From contig NZ_CP007140.1 of the NCBI RefSeq assembly GCF_000816105.1, positions 682,001-746,000 of the forward strand: DNA of 64,000 nucleotides, given 5' to 3'. A program made the translations under genes and the position numbers. The notes below the pieces were generated by a model. That model did no database searches. It saw nothing but the letters and a program-made list of their open reading frames with translations, and was not told the DNA's origin. Origin of the DNA: Thermococcus guaymasensis DSM 11113 (GTDB taxonomy: Archaea > Methanobacteriota_B > Thermococci > Thermococcales > Thermococcaceae). Positions 40,872-48,617 of this stretch are shown here, in pieces (within the stretch, counting starts at the first letter, position 1; each line of letters begins with the position of its first letter).

Positions 40872-42226
40872 AGCTGATCGGGTTAACCAGGGAAGAAGTA
40901 AAGGAAGCCTTCAAGAACGGAAGGTTTACGATAGCGGTTTATGGAATGGGAAAAATGGGCCTTCCCCTCGCGGCGGTCTTTGCCGACCACGGGGCCAACG
41001 TTATCGGTGTGGACATAAACGAAAAAGTCGTCGAAATGATAAACCGGGGCGAGAACCACGTTAAGGAAGAGCCCGGCCTCGATGAGCTGGTGAGGAGGAA
41101 CGTTGAGGCTGGAAGACTAAAGGCGACCACCGATGGTGTCTGGGCTGCAAAACAGGCCGACGTTATGGTCATTCTCGTTCCGACCCTCACGGACGAGAGG
41201 GGCAATTTAAAGCTCGGCCCCGTCTATGATGTGGCCGAGAAAATCTCCGGGGGGCTTGAGAGGGGGGACATCGTGATAACCGAGGCCACTATGCCCCCCG
41301 GAACAACGGAAAGCCTCGTCCCAATCCTCGAAAAATCAGGCCTAAAGCTCGGCGAGTTTGGATTGGCTCATGCTCCGGAGAGAACGATGACGGGAACTGC
41401 GATAAGGGACATCACCGGGCAATACCCCAAGATAGTTGGCGCGAGCGATGAGAAAACCCTGGAGGCAGTCATCGGAATATACGAGACGATAAACAGGAAG
41501 GGCGTTATTCCGATGAGCTCAATAAAGGCGGCTGAAGCAGTTAAAGTCTTCGAAGGCGTTTACCGCGACGTCAACATCGCCCTCGCCAACGAGCTGGCGA
41601 TGTGGTGCGAGGAGCACGGGCTGGATGCGCTTGAGGTCTTCCAGGCGGCCAACACGCAGCCCTACTGCCACCTCCACATGCCGGGGGCGGGAGTTGGAGG
41701 ACACTGCATCCCCGTTTATCCTTGGTTCGTCATAAACCTTGCCAAGAAGACCAATCCAAGGCTCACAAAGACGGCAAGGGAGATTAACGATTCTATGCCA
41801 CATCACGTCGTTGAGCTGACAGTCAAGGCCCTTAATGAAGTTGGAAGACCTGTGAAGGGAAGCAACATCCTCGTTCTCGGCCTGACATTCAGAGGTGGCG
41901 TTAGGGAGTTCATGAAGGCCGCGGCAAAGCCGATAATCAAGGAGCTCAAGGAGTGGGGAGCAAACGTCTACGCCTACGACCCGCTGTGCACCCGCGAAGA
42001 CGCCGAGCGCTTTGGAGCAGAGTGGAAGGAGGACTTCAGGGACATCGACGCCATAGTCATCACAGCGGACCACAAAGAGTTTAGGGAGCTCGATCTGGAG
42101 AAGCTCTCGAAGGAAGTGAGGACGAGGGTAATAGTGGACGGCAGGAACGTCCTGGATCCTGCCGAGGCAGAGGAAAAGGGATTCGTGTATCTAAGGGTGG
42201 GAAGGGTTGACTTCGGACAGCCATAG
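40868..42226 (+). CDS. UDP-N-acetyl-hexosamine 6-dehydrogenase (WbpA/WecC-like)
   Basis: This is a 452-residue UDP-glucose/GDP-mannose dehydrogenase-family enzyme. It has the NAD motif VYGMGKMGLPLAAVFADHGANVIGVD, the catalytic cysteine in GAGVGGHCIPVYPWF, and the C-terminal UDP-binding half beginning NILVLGLTFRGGVREF. It oxidises C6 of UDP-GlcNAc or UDP-ManNAc to the uronic acid in two NAD-dependent steps. The 4-bp overlap with the 3-dehydrogenase gene indicates a common pathway. The 3' end overlaps the convergent glycosyltransferase by 36 bp. Confidence 0.88.
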   Translation: MKLIGLTREEVKEAFKNGRFTIAVYGMGKMGLPLAAVFADHGANVIGVDINEKVVEMINRGENHVKEEPGLDELVRRNVEAGRLKATTDGVWAAKQADVMVILVPTLTDERGNLKLGPVYDVAEKISGGLERGDIVITEATMPPGTTESLVPILEKSGLKLGEFGLAHAPERTMTGTAIRDITGQYPKIVGASDEKTLEAVIGIYETINRKGVIPMSSIKAAEAVKVFEGVYRDVNIALANELAMWCEEHGLDALEVFQAANTQPYCHLHMPGAGVGGHCIPVYPWFVINLAKKTNPRLTKTAREINDSMPHHVVELTVKALNEVGRPVKGSNILVLGLTFRGGVREFMKAAAKPIIKELKEWGANVYAYDPLCTREDAERFGAEWKEDFRDIDAIVITADHKEFRELDLEKLSKEVRTRVIVDGRNVLDPAEAEEKGFVYLRVGRVDFGQP

Positions 42227-43312
42227 CTCCACAATTTTTTCCCACGAATAATTCCTCAAAATAGCCTTCTCTTTTTTTCCCACCTTAACTCTCAAAGTGC
42301 CATCCTCCAAAAGATGACTCAAAACTCCAAGAATACCTTCAGTTTTCACAACGAACCCGCTCTTCCCGTTCTCCACCAGAAACCTCGCGGCGTTCATCGG
42401 GGCATTGAGCGTGACAACGGGCAGACCGCAGGCCATGGCCTCAAGCACTACCATACCAAATCCCTCCCTCCGTGACGGAAGAACGAAGACCTTTGAAGCC
42501 TTCATCAGGGCTATAACTCTCTCATAAGGCAGAAAACCCATAAAGAGAACGTTTTTTTCGAGGCCGAGATTCCTAGCTATGAGTTCCAGCCTTCCCCTCT
42601 CCGGCCCGTCACCAACTATCACGGCCCTAACGTCCGGGAGCTCCTCCTTTACCTTCACCAGCACCTTCAGAAGGAGGTCAACGCCCTTCTCCGGGATCAG
42701 CCGGCCGACGAATATGACGTCCGATTCGAGCTCATCCGGCGGAACTGACCGTATGAACTCAACATCAACACCGTTGGGCACGAGCGAAACGGGCTTCCTG
42801 AGGCCAGCGCTTAGGAGGTCGAGCCTCGTCTTCCACGAGACGGCGATGTGCCGTTCCGCAGAAAACAACAACCGCTCCGCGAACCATCCCGGAAAACCCG
42901 CGGGGCCAAGATACCTCCACCAGTAAGGGCCCCAGAACTCGTGCCACGTAATAACAGTGTTGGGAAGGCTTTTCAGCGCCAGAGCCCCCGGATAGAAGAG
43001 GTTCTGGACATCGACGAGGTCGTATCCCCTAAACTCCCCGATTCTACGACGCAGAAGAGATGCGAGGCGGAGCATTGGAAAGGGATTCCTCTTTCCGAGG
43101 AGATAAAGCCGTTCTGGCGCGAGAGCCAGCCCGTGATAGTGAATTCCGTCGCGCTCTATCTCGTTCTTTCCCTCCCAGTGTTTGTAGCCATATATGTGAA
43201 CCTCGTGATCCCTAGCCAACCTCTTGGCGAGCTCGTAGATCCTCTTTTCCACGCCACCTTTGACCCATGGATAGATTACGTCGTAGACGAATGCTATCCT
43301 CAGCGTTTCCAT
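42191..43312 (-). CDS. GT4-type glycosyltransferase
   Basis: This is a 373-residue GT-B enzyme. The N-terminus RIAFVYDVIYPWVKGGVEKRIYELAKRLA is the typical GT4 acceptor site. The donor site is VIFVGRLIPEKGVDLLLKVL, and the EX7E motif lies in RREGFGMVVLEAMACGLPVVTLNAP. It shows no membrane helix and works at the cytoplasmic face. It overlaps the sugar dehydrogenase gene tail-to-tail and is probably transcribed with the nucleotidyltransferase gene, 36 bp upstream of it. Confidence 0.87.
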   Translation of the reverse strand: METLRIAFVYDVIYPWVKGGVEKRIYELAKRLARDHEVHIYGYKHWEGKNEIERDGIHYHGLALAPERLYLLGKRNPFPMLRLASLLRRRIGEFRGYDLVDVQNLFYPGALALKSLPNTVITWHEFWGPYWWRYLGPAGFPGWFAERLLFSAERHIAVSWKTRLDLLSAGLRKPVSLVPNGVDVEFIRSVPPDELESDVIFVGRLIPEKGVDLLLKVLVKVKEELPDVRAVIVGDGPERGRLELIARNLGLEKNVLFMGFLPYERVIALMKASKVFVLPSRREGFGMVVLEAMACGLPVVTLNAPMNAARFLVENGKSGFVVKTEGILGVLSHLLEDGTLRVKVGKKEKAILRNYSWEKIVELWLSEVNPSHP

Positions 43313-43348
43313 GGTGGAAGAGATAGAGGAGAAAAGACTAAAAGCTTT

Positions 43349-44344
43349 TCACTCTCCACGCTGTATCTTCGCGTGGCCTCCAACCAGGCTCTTCCTGAGC
43401 TCGAGGTTCCTTATCTCGCACCTCTCGTCTATTATGGAGCGCCATATCGTCGAGCTCCTGATGACAGTCTTCCTGAAGATTATCGAGTCGCTGACGTCGG
43501 AGTTCTCAATGACGCAGTCCTCGCCGATGTAGGCGAAGGGCCCGATTATGGAGCGCCCGAGTATCTTTGCCCCGCGCTTTATAACCACCGGCGGAATTAT
43601 CTTTGAGTAGGGGCTTATCTGGATCTCCTCAATGTGGCTCTCCCTCAAAAGTGTTCTCAGGGCTTCAAGGTAACTATCAGCGGAGCCTATGTCGTACCAG
43701 TACTCGGAGAAGCGGTAGGCCTTAATCGGCTCCCCCCGTTCGAGGAGCCACTGGACGAAGTAGCCCGGTGAATCCCTGTTCCCATTGCTCAGATACTCGT
43801 CGAGGAGTCCCATAACCCTCTCAGGGAAAACATAGACGCCGGTGCTTATGAGAGTCGAGCGCGGCTGAGCCGGCTTCTCCTCAAAGGCCACAACCCTGTC
43901 GCCTTCAAGGACAACAACGCCGTAGCGCTTCGCGAGCTCAAGGTCGCCGACGTCGTAGACCGCTATGAGCGTCTCTCCAGAGTAGCGGGCAAGGAAGTCT
44001 TGGAGCGAGAACGAGAAGAGGTTGTCGCCAGCTATGACGAGGTAGTCGTCCATGCCGAGCTCCTCAACGGCCTTCTTCATGGCCCCAATCGTCCCGAGCT
44101 TCTCCTCCTCGTGGAGCGTGTCCTCGACGATGAGCTCGACGCCGTATTTCTCTGCAATCGGCCTGAAGTGGGACTCGAAGAAGCGGTTCGTGGAGATATA
44201 GACGGGCAGGTCTAGCTCAAGGGCCTTTTCAAGGATGTAGTCGATTATCCTCTTTTCCCCGACCGGGAGCAACGCTTTGGGGTGGTCTTTAGTTATGGGC
44301 CACAGACGAGTTGCATAGCCGCCTGCCATGATTAGGACTTTCAT
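43349..44344 (-). CDS. Sugar-1-phosphate nucleotidyltransferase
   Basis: This is a 331-residue protein with the nucleotidyltransferase signature LIMAGGYATRLWPITKDHPKALLPVGEK and a metal-binding VIAGDNLFSFSL. A C-terminal left-handed beta-helix part follows (IKRGAKILGRSIIGPFAYIGEDCVIENSDVSDSIIF). It activates a sugar-1-phosphate with UTP, dTTP or GTP; the specificity cannot be read. ATG 44344 (MKVLIMAGG) has GGGGAGGG upstream; nine further codons in frame are unlikely to be used. It supplies donor sugars to the island's transferases. Confidence 0.88.
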   Translation of the reverse strand: MKVLIMAGGYATRLWPITKDHPKALLPVGEKRIIDYILEKALELDLPVYISTNRFFESHFRPIAEKYGVELIVEDTLHEEEKLGTIGAMKKAVEELGMDDYLVIAGDNLFSFSLQDFLARYSGETLIAVYDVGDLELAKRYGVVVLEGDRVVAFEEKPAQPRSTLISTGVYVFPERVMGLLDEYLSNGNRDSPGYFVQWLLERGEPIKAYRFSEYWYDIGSADSYLEALRTLLRESHIEEIQISPYSKIIPPVVIKRGAKILGRSIIGPFAYIGEDCVIENSDVSDSIIFRKTVIRSSTIWRSIIDERCEIRNLELRKSLVGGHAKIQRGE

Positions 44345-44389
44345 GGTTTTCCCTCCCCGATATCTCAACATAACAAAGCTATAAACTTT

Positions 44390-44797
44390 TCATCGTATTC
44401 CAAGGGCCTCCCTCCGGTAAATGTTTAGGTAGTAGGAATAGTCATGGTACTCTCTCATCGTCCTCTCCTCGAAGTCACACCGAGCTTTCTCGTCCCGGCT
44501 AAAGAGGAGCAGACCCCCAATGGCCCGGAACCTGAAGGTCACCGGTGCGCTGTTAAGAATCCTGACATCGACGGGAAGCCCTATCAACCTTGAGAGCTCA
44601 TCTTCAAGCTCTTCCTCGCAAAATGGGGAAACACTGCCCTTTACATAGACGGCAATATCAATGTCCCTAAAAGGCCTATCTTCAGTAAATGAGCCGTGCA
44701 GGTAGGCAAAAACTACCTCCTCACTTTTCAGGAGGTATCCTCTGAGTAATTCAATGATTTTTTCCTTTTCTTCCCTGCTCAGCGTGTAGACCTGCAT
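44390..44797 (-). CDS. MNT-type minimal nucleotidyltransferase
   Basis: This is a 135-residue protein with the pol-beta nucleotidyltransferase motif FAYLHGSFTEDRPFRDIDIAVYV, that is GSxxx plus DxD. Such MntA-like proteins usually accompany a HEPN-domain partner and act as AMPylating antitoxins. No HEPN gene is adjacent on either side here, so this copy is either an orphan or has lost its partner. It precedes the sugar nucleotidyltransferase gene on the same strand by 45 bp. Confidence 0.75.
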   Translation of the reverse strand: MQVYTLSREEKEKIIELLRGYLLKSEEVVFAYLHGSFTEDRPFRDIDIAVYVKGSVSPFCEEELEDELSRLIGLPVDVRILNSAPVTFRFRAIGGLLLFSRDEKARCDFEERTMREYHDYSYYLNIYRREALGIR

Positions 44798-44876
44798 GGT
44801 AAAAGATCAGGGCTTGAATACAAAAAACTTTCCCAAAGCTTAATAACAGTCCCTCGAACTCTTAATGGTGATAAAA

Positions 44877-45827
44877 ATGAAGGCCCTTGTGACAGGTGGA
44901 GCAGGCTTCATAGGTTCTCACCTCGTTGATGGGCTCATGGAGCGGGGGCATGAGGTAAGGGTTCTCGACGATCTAAGCGCGGGCACTCTGGACAACATAA
45001 AGCGGTGGCTCGACCACGAGCGCTTCGAGTTCATAAAGGGCGACATGAGAGACGCTGAACTCGTTAAGAAAGCTGTTAAGGGTGTTGAAGTCGTCTTTCA
45101 CCTTGCCGCCAATCCGGAGGTAAGAATAGGCTCCCAGAGCCCCGAACTGCTCTACGAGACCAACGTTCTCATAACCTACAACCTCCTCAACGCGATAAAG
45201 GACTCAAACGTGCAATATCTCGTCTTCACGAGTTCTTCTACCGTCTACGGCGACGCTGAAGTCATTCCCACGCCCGAGGACTACGCCCCGCTCGAACCGA
45301 TAAGCGTCTACGGAGGGGCGAAGCTCGCTGCCGAGGCCCTGATAAGCGGCTACGCACACACCTTCGACTTCAAAGCCTTAATCTTCCGCCTGGCGAACAT
45401 CATAGGCGAGCGCTCGAACCACGGCGTCATCTACGACTTCATAAACAAGCTCAAGAAGAACCCAAATGAGCTTGAGATACTCGGTGATGGGACTCAGAGA
45501 AAGAGCTACCTCCACGTGAGCGACACGGTAGAGGGCATGCTCCACATCTTCGAGCACTTCAAGAAGTCCGAAAAGACCGTCGATTTTTACAACCTCGGCA
45601 ACGACGACTGGATAACCGTGAAGGAGATAGCGGAGATAGTGAGCAGGGAGATGGGGCTGAAGCCGAGGTTCGTTTTCACCGGCGGCGTTGATGGCGGTCG
45701 CGGCTGGAAGGGAGACGTCAAGTTCATGCGCCTGAGCATAGAGAAGGCAAAGGCCACAGGCTGGAGGCCGAGGCTCAACAGCTGTGAGGCAGTGAGGAGA
45801 ACCGTTCGGGAGCTCTTGAAAACATGA
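44877..45827 (+). CDS. NAD-dependent sugar epimerase (GalE-like)
   Basis: This is a 316-residue extended short-chain dehydrogenase. It has the NAD motif VTGGAGFIGSHLVDGLMERGHEV, FTSSSTVYGDAEV, and the catalytic SxxxK pair Tyr-Lys in SVYGGAKLAAE. It matches archaeal UDP-glucose/UDP-GlcNAc 4-epimerases. ATG 44877 is preferred, with GGTGAT at 44867 as the ribosome binding site; the ATG at 44865 overlaps that site. It ends the surface-glycan island and probably provides galactose- or GalNAc-type donors. Confidence 0.87.
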   Translation: MKALVTGGAGFIGSHLVDGLMERGHEVRVLDDLSAGTLDNIKRWLDHERFEFIKGDMRDAELVKKAVKGVEVVFHLAANPEVRIGSQSPELLYETNVLITYNLLNAIKDSNVQYLVFTSSSTVYGDAEVIPTPEDYAPLEPISVYGGAKLAAEALISGYAHTFDFKALIFRLANIIGERSNHGVIYDFINKLKKNPNELEILGDGTQRKSYLHVSDTVEGMLHIFEHFKKSEKTVDFYNLGNDDWITVKEIAEIVSREMGLKPRFVFTGGVDGGRGWKGDVKFMRLSIEKAKATGWRPRLNSCEAVRRTVRELLKT

Positions 45828-45914
45828 CCCTCGCTCTTCTTATTTACCATCTGTGAGAGACTAAGTTTTATAAAGCAAAGTCAGTATTTTAGGTCAGCAT
45901 AAGGGGTGTCGATA

Positions 45915-47057
45915 ATGGTCAGCACGCTCATTGTTGTCATAACTGCAATCATAGCATTTTGGGTGCTAGTTTATGCCATATTCGGGAGGAGAGAGGAAGA
46001 GGAAGTCGAGGAAGAGGGTGTTGCCGTTGATCTGTTCGTGATAATGTGGAGAACGAAGAGAGTACTCGGATTCATAGACAGGCTTGCGGCCAAGGGAAAG
46101 AAGTTCTGGAAGGTCTACGGAGACGTCGGGATAGCCCTTGGGTTCCTCGGAATGGCCTTCGTCTTCTACGCCCTTCTAAGAACCGCCATAGCCACGATCA
46201 AAACCCACGGAGAGCAGGCCGGAGTCCAGCTCGTCATTCCAGGACTGACAATTCCCCTCTGGTACGGCCTCGTCGGGCTTGCAGTAGTCATGATCGTCCA
46301 CGAACTGAGCCACGGAGTAGTTGCACGGGCAGACAAACTTCCCCTCAAATCCGTTGGGCTGGTTCTGTTCTTCATTATCCCCGGCGCCTTCGTGGAGCCA
46401 GATGAGGAGGAGCTCAAAAAGGCCCCCCTGAGGACGAGACTTAGGGTTTACGGCGCTGGTTCACTCGCCAACCTCCTCGTGGCTTTACTTGCACTCCTCA
46501 TAATGAACTTCGCCCTAACGCCCCTTCTTCAGCCGGCCGGCATCGAGGTGGCAGGTGTCATAAGCGATTCTCCCGCCTCGGGAGTCCTCGAAAAGGGTGA
46601 CGTCATAGTTGCAATAAACGGGACGGCGATAAAGACGCTCGAGGACTTCGAGAAGTTCATAAACACCACAAGACCCAACCAGACCATCGCGATAACCGTA
46701 CTGAGGGAGGGAGAAGAAAAAACGGTGACCCTAAAGCTTGGGGCAAGGGACGACGACCCCAGCAGGCCGTTCATAGGCATCTACCTCGGCCAGCACTACA
46801 AATCAAGGATAGGCCATGAAAACATAGTGTTCCCGCTGTTCTTCTCGTTCTACTGGATATACTTCCTGAACCTCGGAATCGGCCTGATGAACCTCTTCCC
46901 GCTGGTTCCGCTGGACGGTGGAAGAATGCTCGACGACGTGCTGAAGGAGTACCTCCCAGAAAGCATTGCAAAGCCCATTAGATACGGGGTAATCATGGGT
47001 GGTCTCCTGCTGCTTGGCCTCAACCTCTGGCCGGCGATAATGAACCTAGCCCGATGA
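45915..47057 (+). CDS. Site-2-type intramembrane metalloprotease with PDZ domain (M50)
   Basis: This is a 380-residue membrane protease. The zinc motif HELSHG lies in VVMIVHELSHGVVARAD, and the second metal motif is LVPLDGGRMLDD. Between them, residues about 200-280 form a PDZ domain (GVISDSPASGVLEKGDVIVAINGTAI). Four to six membrane helices are visible. Such proteases release membrane-bound regulators by intramembrane cleavage. ATG 45915 is chosen because AGGGGTG precedes it at a normal distance; the upstream GTG 45906 is part of that site. AGTTTTATAAAG at 45863 is the TATA box. It overlaps nothing and ends 44 bp before the next gene. Confidence 0.87.
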   Translation: MVSTLIVVITAIIAFWVLVYAIFGRREEEEVEEEGVAVDLFVIMWRTKRVLGFIDRLAAKGKKFWKVYGDVGIALGFLGMAFVFYALLRTAIATIKTHGEQAGVQLVIPGLTIPLWYGLVGLAVVMIVHELSHGVVARADKLPLKSVGLVLFFIIPGAFVEPDEEELKKAPLRTRLRVYGAGSLANLLVALLALLIMNFALTPLLQPAGIEVAGVISDSPASGVLEKGDVIVAINGTAIKTLEDFEKFINTTRPNQTIAITVLREGEEKTVTLKLGARDDDPSRPFIGIYLGQHYKSRIGHENIVFPLFFSFYWIYFLNLGIGLMNLFPLVPLDGGRMLDDVLKEYLPESIAKPIRYGVIMGGLLLLGLNLWPAIMNLAR

Positions 47058-47101
47058 GGCCAACCTTTTTTAACCCCTCTTTCAACCCCCATCCGAGGCC
47101 T

Positions 47102-48076
47102 ATGGCGAAGTGTTCAAAGTGCGGTCGTCCAGCGGTCTACCACGCGCGCTACACGGGCAGATACTACTGCCACAAGCACTTCAACGAGATGGTGGAGAAG
47201 AAGTTCAAGGAGACAATCAAGAGGTACCACCTCATAGAGAAGGGCGAGAGGATAGGGGTTGGTGTGAGCGGCGGAAAGGACAGCGTTGTTCTAATGCACC
47301 TCTTAGCAAAGCTCCGCGAGAAGTTCCCCTTCGAGCTGGTCGCGATAACGATTGACGAGGGCATAGCCGGTTACAGGCCTCCAAGCGTTGAGATAGCGAA
47401 GAGGAACGCGAAGAAGCTCGGAATAGAGCACCGCATCTATTCATTCAAGGAGTACATCGGCTTCACCCTCGACGAGACAGTAGAGATAATGGGAAGCTTC
47501 GAGAAGGGCGAGCGCGTTGGAGCGTGCTCCTACTGCGGTGTCTGGAGGCGCTGGCTTCTCAACTATGCGGCGAAGGACGTTGAAGCCGACAAGTTAGCTG
47601 TAGGTCACAACCTCGACGATGAGGTCCAGATGTTCATAATGAATATCCTGCGCGGTGACATAGCCCGGCTGGGAAGAACCGGCCCCTACTACGAGGAGAT
47701 ACATCCGGAGCTGGTTCCAAGGATAAAGCCCCTCCGCGAGATTCCGGAGAAGGAGATTGTCCTCTACGCGGTTCTAAACAACATAGAGGTCGATTTGAGC
47801 GAGTGCCCCTACGCGGTCGAGGCATTTAGGGCGGAAATCCGCGACTGGCTCAACGAGATGGAGGAGAGGCATCCGGGAACAAAGTATCAAATCCTCAGGA
47901 GCTACGACAAGCTCTTCCCGCTCATAGCGAAGACCTACACGAAGAAAACCAGCGAGCTGAACCGCTGTAAGATATGCGGCCAGCCGACGACGGGAGAGAT
48001 ATGCAAGGCCTGCCAGTTCCGACTTCAGGTCGAGAGAAAGGCGAGGAAGAAGGGGCTGACGTTCAGGGTTGAGTAG
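47102..48076 (+). CDS. TtuA/Ncs6-family tRNA 2-thiolation protein (second paralogue)
   Basis: This is a 324-residue thiolase of the same family as ttuA at 22682. N-terminal zinc finger CSKCGRPAVY...CHKHF, PP-loop GVSGGKDSVVLMHLL, cluster cysteines in GACSYCGVWRRW and SECPYAVEAF, and C-terminal CKICGQPTTGEICKAC. It is closer in type to Ncs6/CTU1, which thiolates the wobble uridine U34, whereas the other copy looks like the U54 enzyme; that split is inference. I chose ATG 47102 (MAKCSKCG), the family's usual N-terminus. The frame extends into the protease gene upstream. Confidence 0.83.
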   Translation: MAKCSKCGRPAVYHARYTGRYYCHKHFNEMVEKKFKETIKRYHLIEKGERIGVGVSGGKDSVVLMHLLAKLREKFPFELVAITIDEGIAGYRPPSVEIAKRNAKKLGIEHRIYSFKEYIGFTLDETVEIMGSFEKGERVGACSYCGVWRRWLLNYAAKDVEADKLAVGHNLDDEVQMFIMNILRGDIARLGRTGPYYEEIHPELVPRIKPLREIPEKEIVLYAVLNNIEVDLSECPYAVEAFRAEIRDWLNEMEERHPGTKYQILRSYDKLFPLIAKTYTKKTSELNRCKICGQPTTGEICKACQFRLQVERKARKKGLTFRVE

Positions 48077-48120
48077 CAAGGGTTAAATACAATTGTCGTT
48101 AATCTGTATTTGGTGATTAC

Positions 48121-48441
48121 ATGGCCGAGAGAGTGGAGTACCCGATTTCCGTTAGACTGCCGGGCTACGTCGTCAGGAAGATAGACGAGCTCATAGAGAA
48201 AAGGGAATTCCGGAGTCGTTCGGACTTCATAAAGTTCGCCGTCACCTTTACACTCGGCCAGATGATGCTCGAAGAAGCAAAGGAGCTGGCAAAGAACCTT
48301 AGCGAGGAGGAAATCAAAGCGGAAAGCGAGAAAGCCCGGAAGAAACTGGAGAGAGGGGAATTTGAGGACGAAGAGAGAGGAGTGAAAGAAACTCTCAGGG
48401 ATGTCGAGAGGGAATACCGGAAGCTAATGGGTGCCGAGTGA
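48121..48441 (+). CDS. Ribbon-helix-helix antitoxin (VapB/CopG type)
   Basis: This is a 106-residue protein with an N-terminal RHH domain (VEYPISVRLPGYVVRKIDELIEKREFRSRSDFIKFAV). A long charged helix follows (ELAKNLSEEEIKAESEKARKKLERG), the usual toxin-binding part. It binds DNA as a dimer and would repress its own promoter. The expected PIN toxin downstream starts one base into its stop (TGATG) but has collapsed to a few codons. The antitoxin is intact and complete. Confidence 0.8.
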   Translation: MAERVEYPISVRLPGYVVRKIDELIEKREFRSRSDFIKFAVTFTLGQMMLEEAKELAKNLSEEEIKAESEKARKKLERGEFEDEERGVKETLRDVEREYRKLMGAE

Positions 48442-48520
48442 TGAAAGTTGTCATGGACACAAGCTGAAGGTTCTCAAGCCGATAGAGTTCTACCATGAGG
48501 TACTAAAAAGACATTGCTGA
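48441..48520 (+). pseudogene. PIN-domain toxin remnant, only both ends left
   Basis: Directly coupled to the RHH gene (TGATG), ATG 48441 gives MKVVMDTS, the first strand and Asp of a PIN toxin, and then a stop. In the next frame the sequence continues as LKVLKPIEFYHEVLKRHC before a stop at 48518, which looks like the C-terminus of such a toxin. About 110 residues between are missing. It is the most severe of the three collapsed toxins in this window. The family call rests on very short pieces. Confidence 0.6.
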
Positions 48521-48582
48521 AATGACCTGCTCGTCAAGACGTATCAAACAACCATTTATAAAGACCTGTTTAGTATACTGAA

Positions 48583-48600
48583 CAACCTTTATAAAGGTTG
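48583..48600 (+). promoter_or_regulatory. Perfect 18-bp palindrome centred on the TATA box of the AAA_14 ATPase gene
   Basis: CAACCTTTATAAAGGTTG is fully self-complementary and contains the TATA box. It is centred about 26 bp before ATG 48618, so the transcript would begin at or near the ATG (leaderless). A weaker copy, CAACCATTTATAAAGACC, lies at 48549-48566, and an imperfect palindrome GTTTAGTATACTGAAC fills the gap at 48568-48583. A protein bound here would block TBP, so tight repression or autoregulation is likely. Confidence 0.6.
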
Positions 48601-48617
48601 AGCGAGTAAAGGCTACC

